NCBI GenBank assembly: GCA_023391335.1
Contig: JAEWBG010000016.1
Span: 1-42,750, forward strand
Length of the DNA stretch: 42,750 nt
From: Pseudomonadota bacterium
Lineage (GTDB): Bacteria > Pseudomonadota > Gammaproteobacteria > Steroidobacterales > Steroidobacteraceae
Direction of reading: 5' to 3'
Shown in pieces: positions 41,675 through 42,750 of the stretch. Position 1 is the first letter of the stretch. The number at the start of each line of letters is the position of its first letter. The notes beneath the pieces are model-generated. The model searched no databases and was not told the origin of the DNA. It saw only the letters and a list, made by a program, of their open reading frames with translations. The position numbers were made by a program, and so were the translations under genes.

Positions 41675-42025
41675 GAGTCATTGGCTCTTCTGATCAGAGA
41701 GCAGAGATCGACGCCCCAGTGCCGACAGGGCTTCGTATGACGAATGCGTGCGCTACCGGATTCCTCTCCCCTTGGACACCCAACGATCTCTCGTGCAGCG
41801 CGCCCAACGACCGAGCGCGAGATTCTTTTTCTCTCTGGACATCCATCGTGTGGACCACGAACGCCGATTGCTTCCTTCTAAGAACTCCTGCCCCCGTGCC
41901 CCTGGACACCCAACAAATCAGCCACCGTTGTCCAGAGCTCCTTCTTCCCGGACACCCACCGAATTAGTCCACAAACGTCGAGATAATCGCGATTCGCAAA
42001 CATTCACGGTGCGTACGCTCCCTCC
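41675..42025. other. Intergenic region upstream of the Y1 transposase
   Basis: About 350 bp. Contains four degenerate GGACACCCA repeats (separate entry) and a CCCTCC-rich leader. No gene is supported; two overlapping + strand frames translate the repeats. Confidence 0.6.
41773..41964 (+). repeat. Four degenerate TGGACACCCAACGAAT repeats
   Basis: TGGACACCCAACGAT (41773), TGGACATCCATCGTG (41836), TGGACACCCAACAAAT (41903) and CGGACACCCACCGAAT (41949); spacings 63, 67 and 46. They lie directly before a Y1 transposase gene and may be REP-like sequences mobilised or bound by it (inference). Confidence 0.6.
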
Positions 42026-42750
42026 ATGGGCTACGCACGCAAGCACCTGATCTCTCTTCAAGACACGCCGTACTACCATGTCGTCTCTCGATGCGTGCGG
42101 CGCGCATGGCTGTGGGGACAGGATGAATTCGCTGGCCGCGATTACTCTCACCGGAAGCAATGGGTCATCGATCGAATAGCAGAGTTATCGAGCATCTTTG
42201 CGATCGAGATCTGCGCCTATGCCGTGATGTCCAACCACTACCACCTCGTTCTGTACGTCGATCGCGACAAGGCCAAAGCCTGGACGGCCGAGGAAGTCAT
42301 TCATCGATGGAGCCAACTGCATCTGCAGCCACATCTGATTCAACGCTACCTCTCGCCCGACGTGTCGCCCGCCGAGCGTGAAGCCGCTGAGACGCTCATC
42401 GCCACCTGGCGCGAGCGTCTGTTCGACATCAGCTGGTTCATGCGCCATCTGAATGAATATTTAGCTCGGCGCGCCAATGCCGAGGACGACTGCACCGGCC
42501 GCTTCTGGGAAGGACGATTCAAATCCCAGGCACTGCTGGATGACGCAGGCATCCTCACGGCCATGGCTTACGTGGATCTCAATCCGATCCGTGCTGGTAT
42601 TGCCAAGACACCCGAAGACTCTGAATTCACCTCCATCTACCAGCGCATCCGCCAAAGCACTGCCACGACCCCACCCAAACCGACCGATGCACGTCGCATA
42701 CGACTGCGCCGATTCGCTGACCAAAGCCACAGCAAGAAGGCCGCCATTCC
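42026..42750 (+). CDS. REP-associated/IS200-like Y1 transposase (partial, runs off window)
   Basis: At least 241 codons open from ATG 42026 to the end of the window; CCCTCC precedes the start. Y1 transposase signs: the metal-binding NHYHLVLY (HUH-type, ~68-75), GRFWEGRFKSQALLDD (~160) and the catalytic Tyr in MAYVDLNPIRAG (~184-195). The opening YYHVVSRCVRRAWLWG is typical. Such RAYT or IS200-type enzymes cut single-stranded hairpin ends and are often single-copy, domesticated and surrounded by REP repeats. C-terminus is not visible. Function of domestication unknown. Confidence 0.92.
   Translation, partial: MGYARKHLISLQDTPYYHVVSRCVRRAWLWGQDEFAGRDYSHRKQWVIDRIAELSSIFAIEICAYAVMSNHYHLVLYVDRDKAKAWTAEEVIHRWSQLHLQPHLIQRYLSPDVSPAEREAAETLIATWRERLFDISWFMRHLNEYLARRANAEDDCTGRFWEGRFKSQALLDDAGILTAMAYVDLNPIRAGIAKTPEDSEFTSIYQRIRQSTATTPPKPTDARRIRLRRFADQSHSKKAAI

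Overview
The window (about 58-60% GC by eye) looks like chromosomal DNA of an environmental gammaproteobacterium, most likely Xanthomonadales/Steroidobacter-like. This placement is an inference from two large TonB-dependent receptors with Xanthomonas/Caulobacter-type signatures, a flavin-dependent halogenase, lipoproteins, LytS/LytTR signalling, a GntP permease and a Y1 (REP-associated) transposase. No rRNA, tRNA or CRISPR was seen.

Layout. 1-206: 3' end of a group II intron (maturase C-terminus, domains V and VI) abutting the 3' end of a YcxB-like membrane protein gene. 1.2-3.2 kb: small or unknown proteins, including a DUF2277 protein. 3.5-10.1 kb: a TonB-dependent receptor with a strong terminator, then an operon of two duplicated LytS-type histidine kinases and one LytTR response regulator. 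10.4-15.3 kb: a lipoprotein, a small outer-membrane barrel, a secreted esterase, a DUF2157-like membrane protein, and a secreted protein with a TonB-box-like N-terminus. 15.4-30.5 kb: mostly single housekeeping or detoxification genes (cytochrome c, VOC/glyoxalase proteins, glutamine amidotransferase, SRPBCC plus methyltransferase pair, membrane AraC regulator, serine hydrolase, GFA protein, FabH-like ketosynthase, lipoproteins, Tat-exported hydrolase, halogenase, HAD phosphatase). 30.7-31.4 kb: DsbG. 32.6-41.7 kb: a carbohydrate locus with a LacI regulator, a very large secreted double beta-helix/beta-propeller protein, a divergent TonB-dependent receptor and a GntP permease. 42.0 kb to the end: a Y1 transposase that runs off the window.

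The carbohydrate locus is the most coherent system. The intergenic space between the divergent beta-helix and receptor genes carries three copies of a 16-bp palindrome, ATG-N-TAGCGCTG-K-CAY. Two of them overlap the predicted transcription start of each divergent promoter. This is the form expected of LacI-family operators, and a LacI-family gene lies next door. I infer a locus in which a polysaccharide is cut by a beta-helix enzyme, a sugar lactone may be opened by the fused propeller, oligomers enter through the receptor, and an aldonate (gluconate-like) enters by GntP.

The second theme is the intergenic DNA. Many gaps are filled with short degenerate tandem repeats whose unit is 7 bp in most cases but whose sequence differs from locus to locus (TGACCCG, GGATCGT, GTTCGTG, GTCAACC/GCTAACC, GTCACAA, TGTGTGA, TATCCGC). 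They are mixed with other dispersed repeats: inverted 9-mer repeats, a CAGAGAACGC inverted repeat, a GGGAGGCCATCGGCAGGAAG family and a GACGCAACACAAAGCGCGCA family. None of these is explained by a gene in the window.
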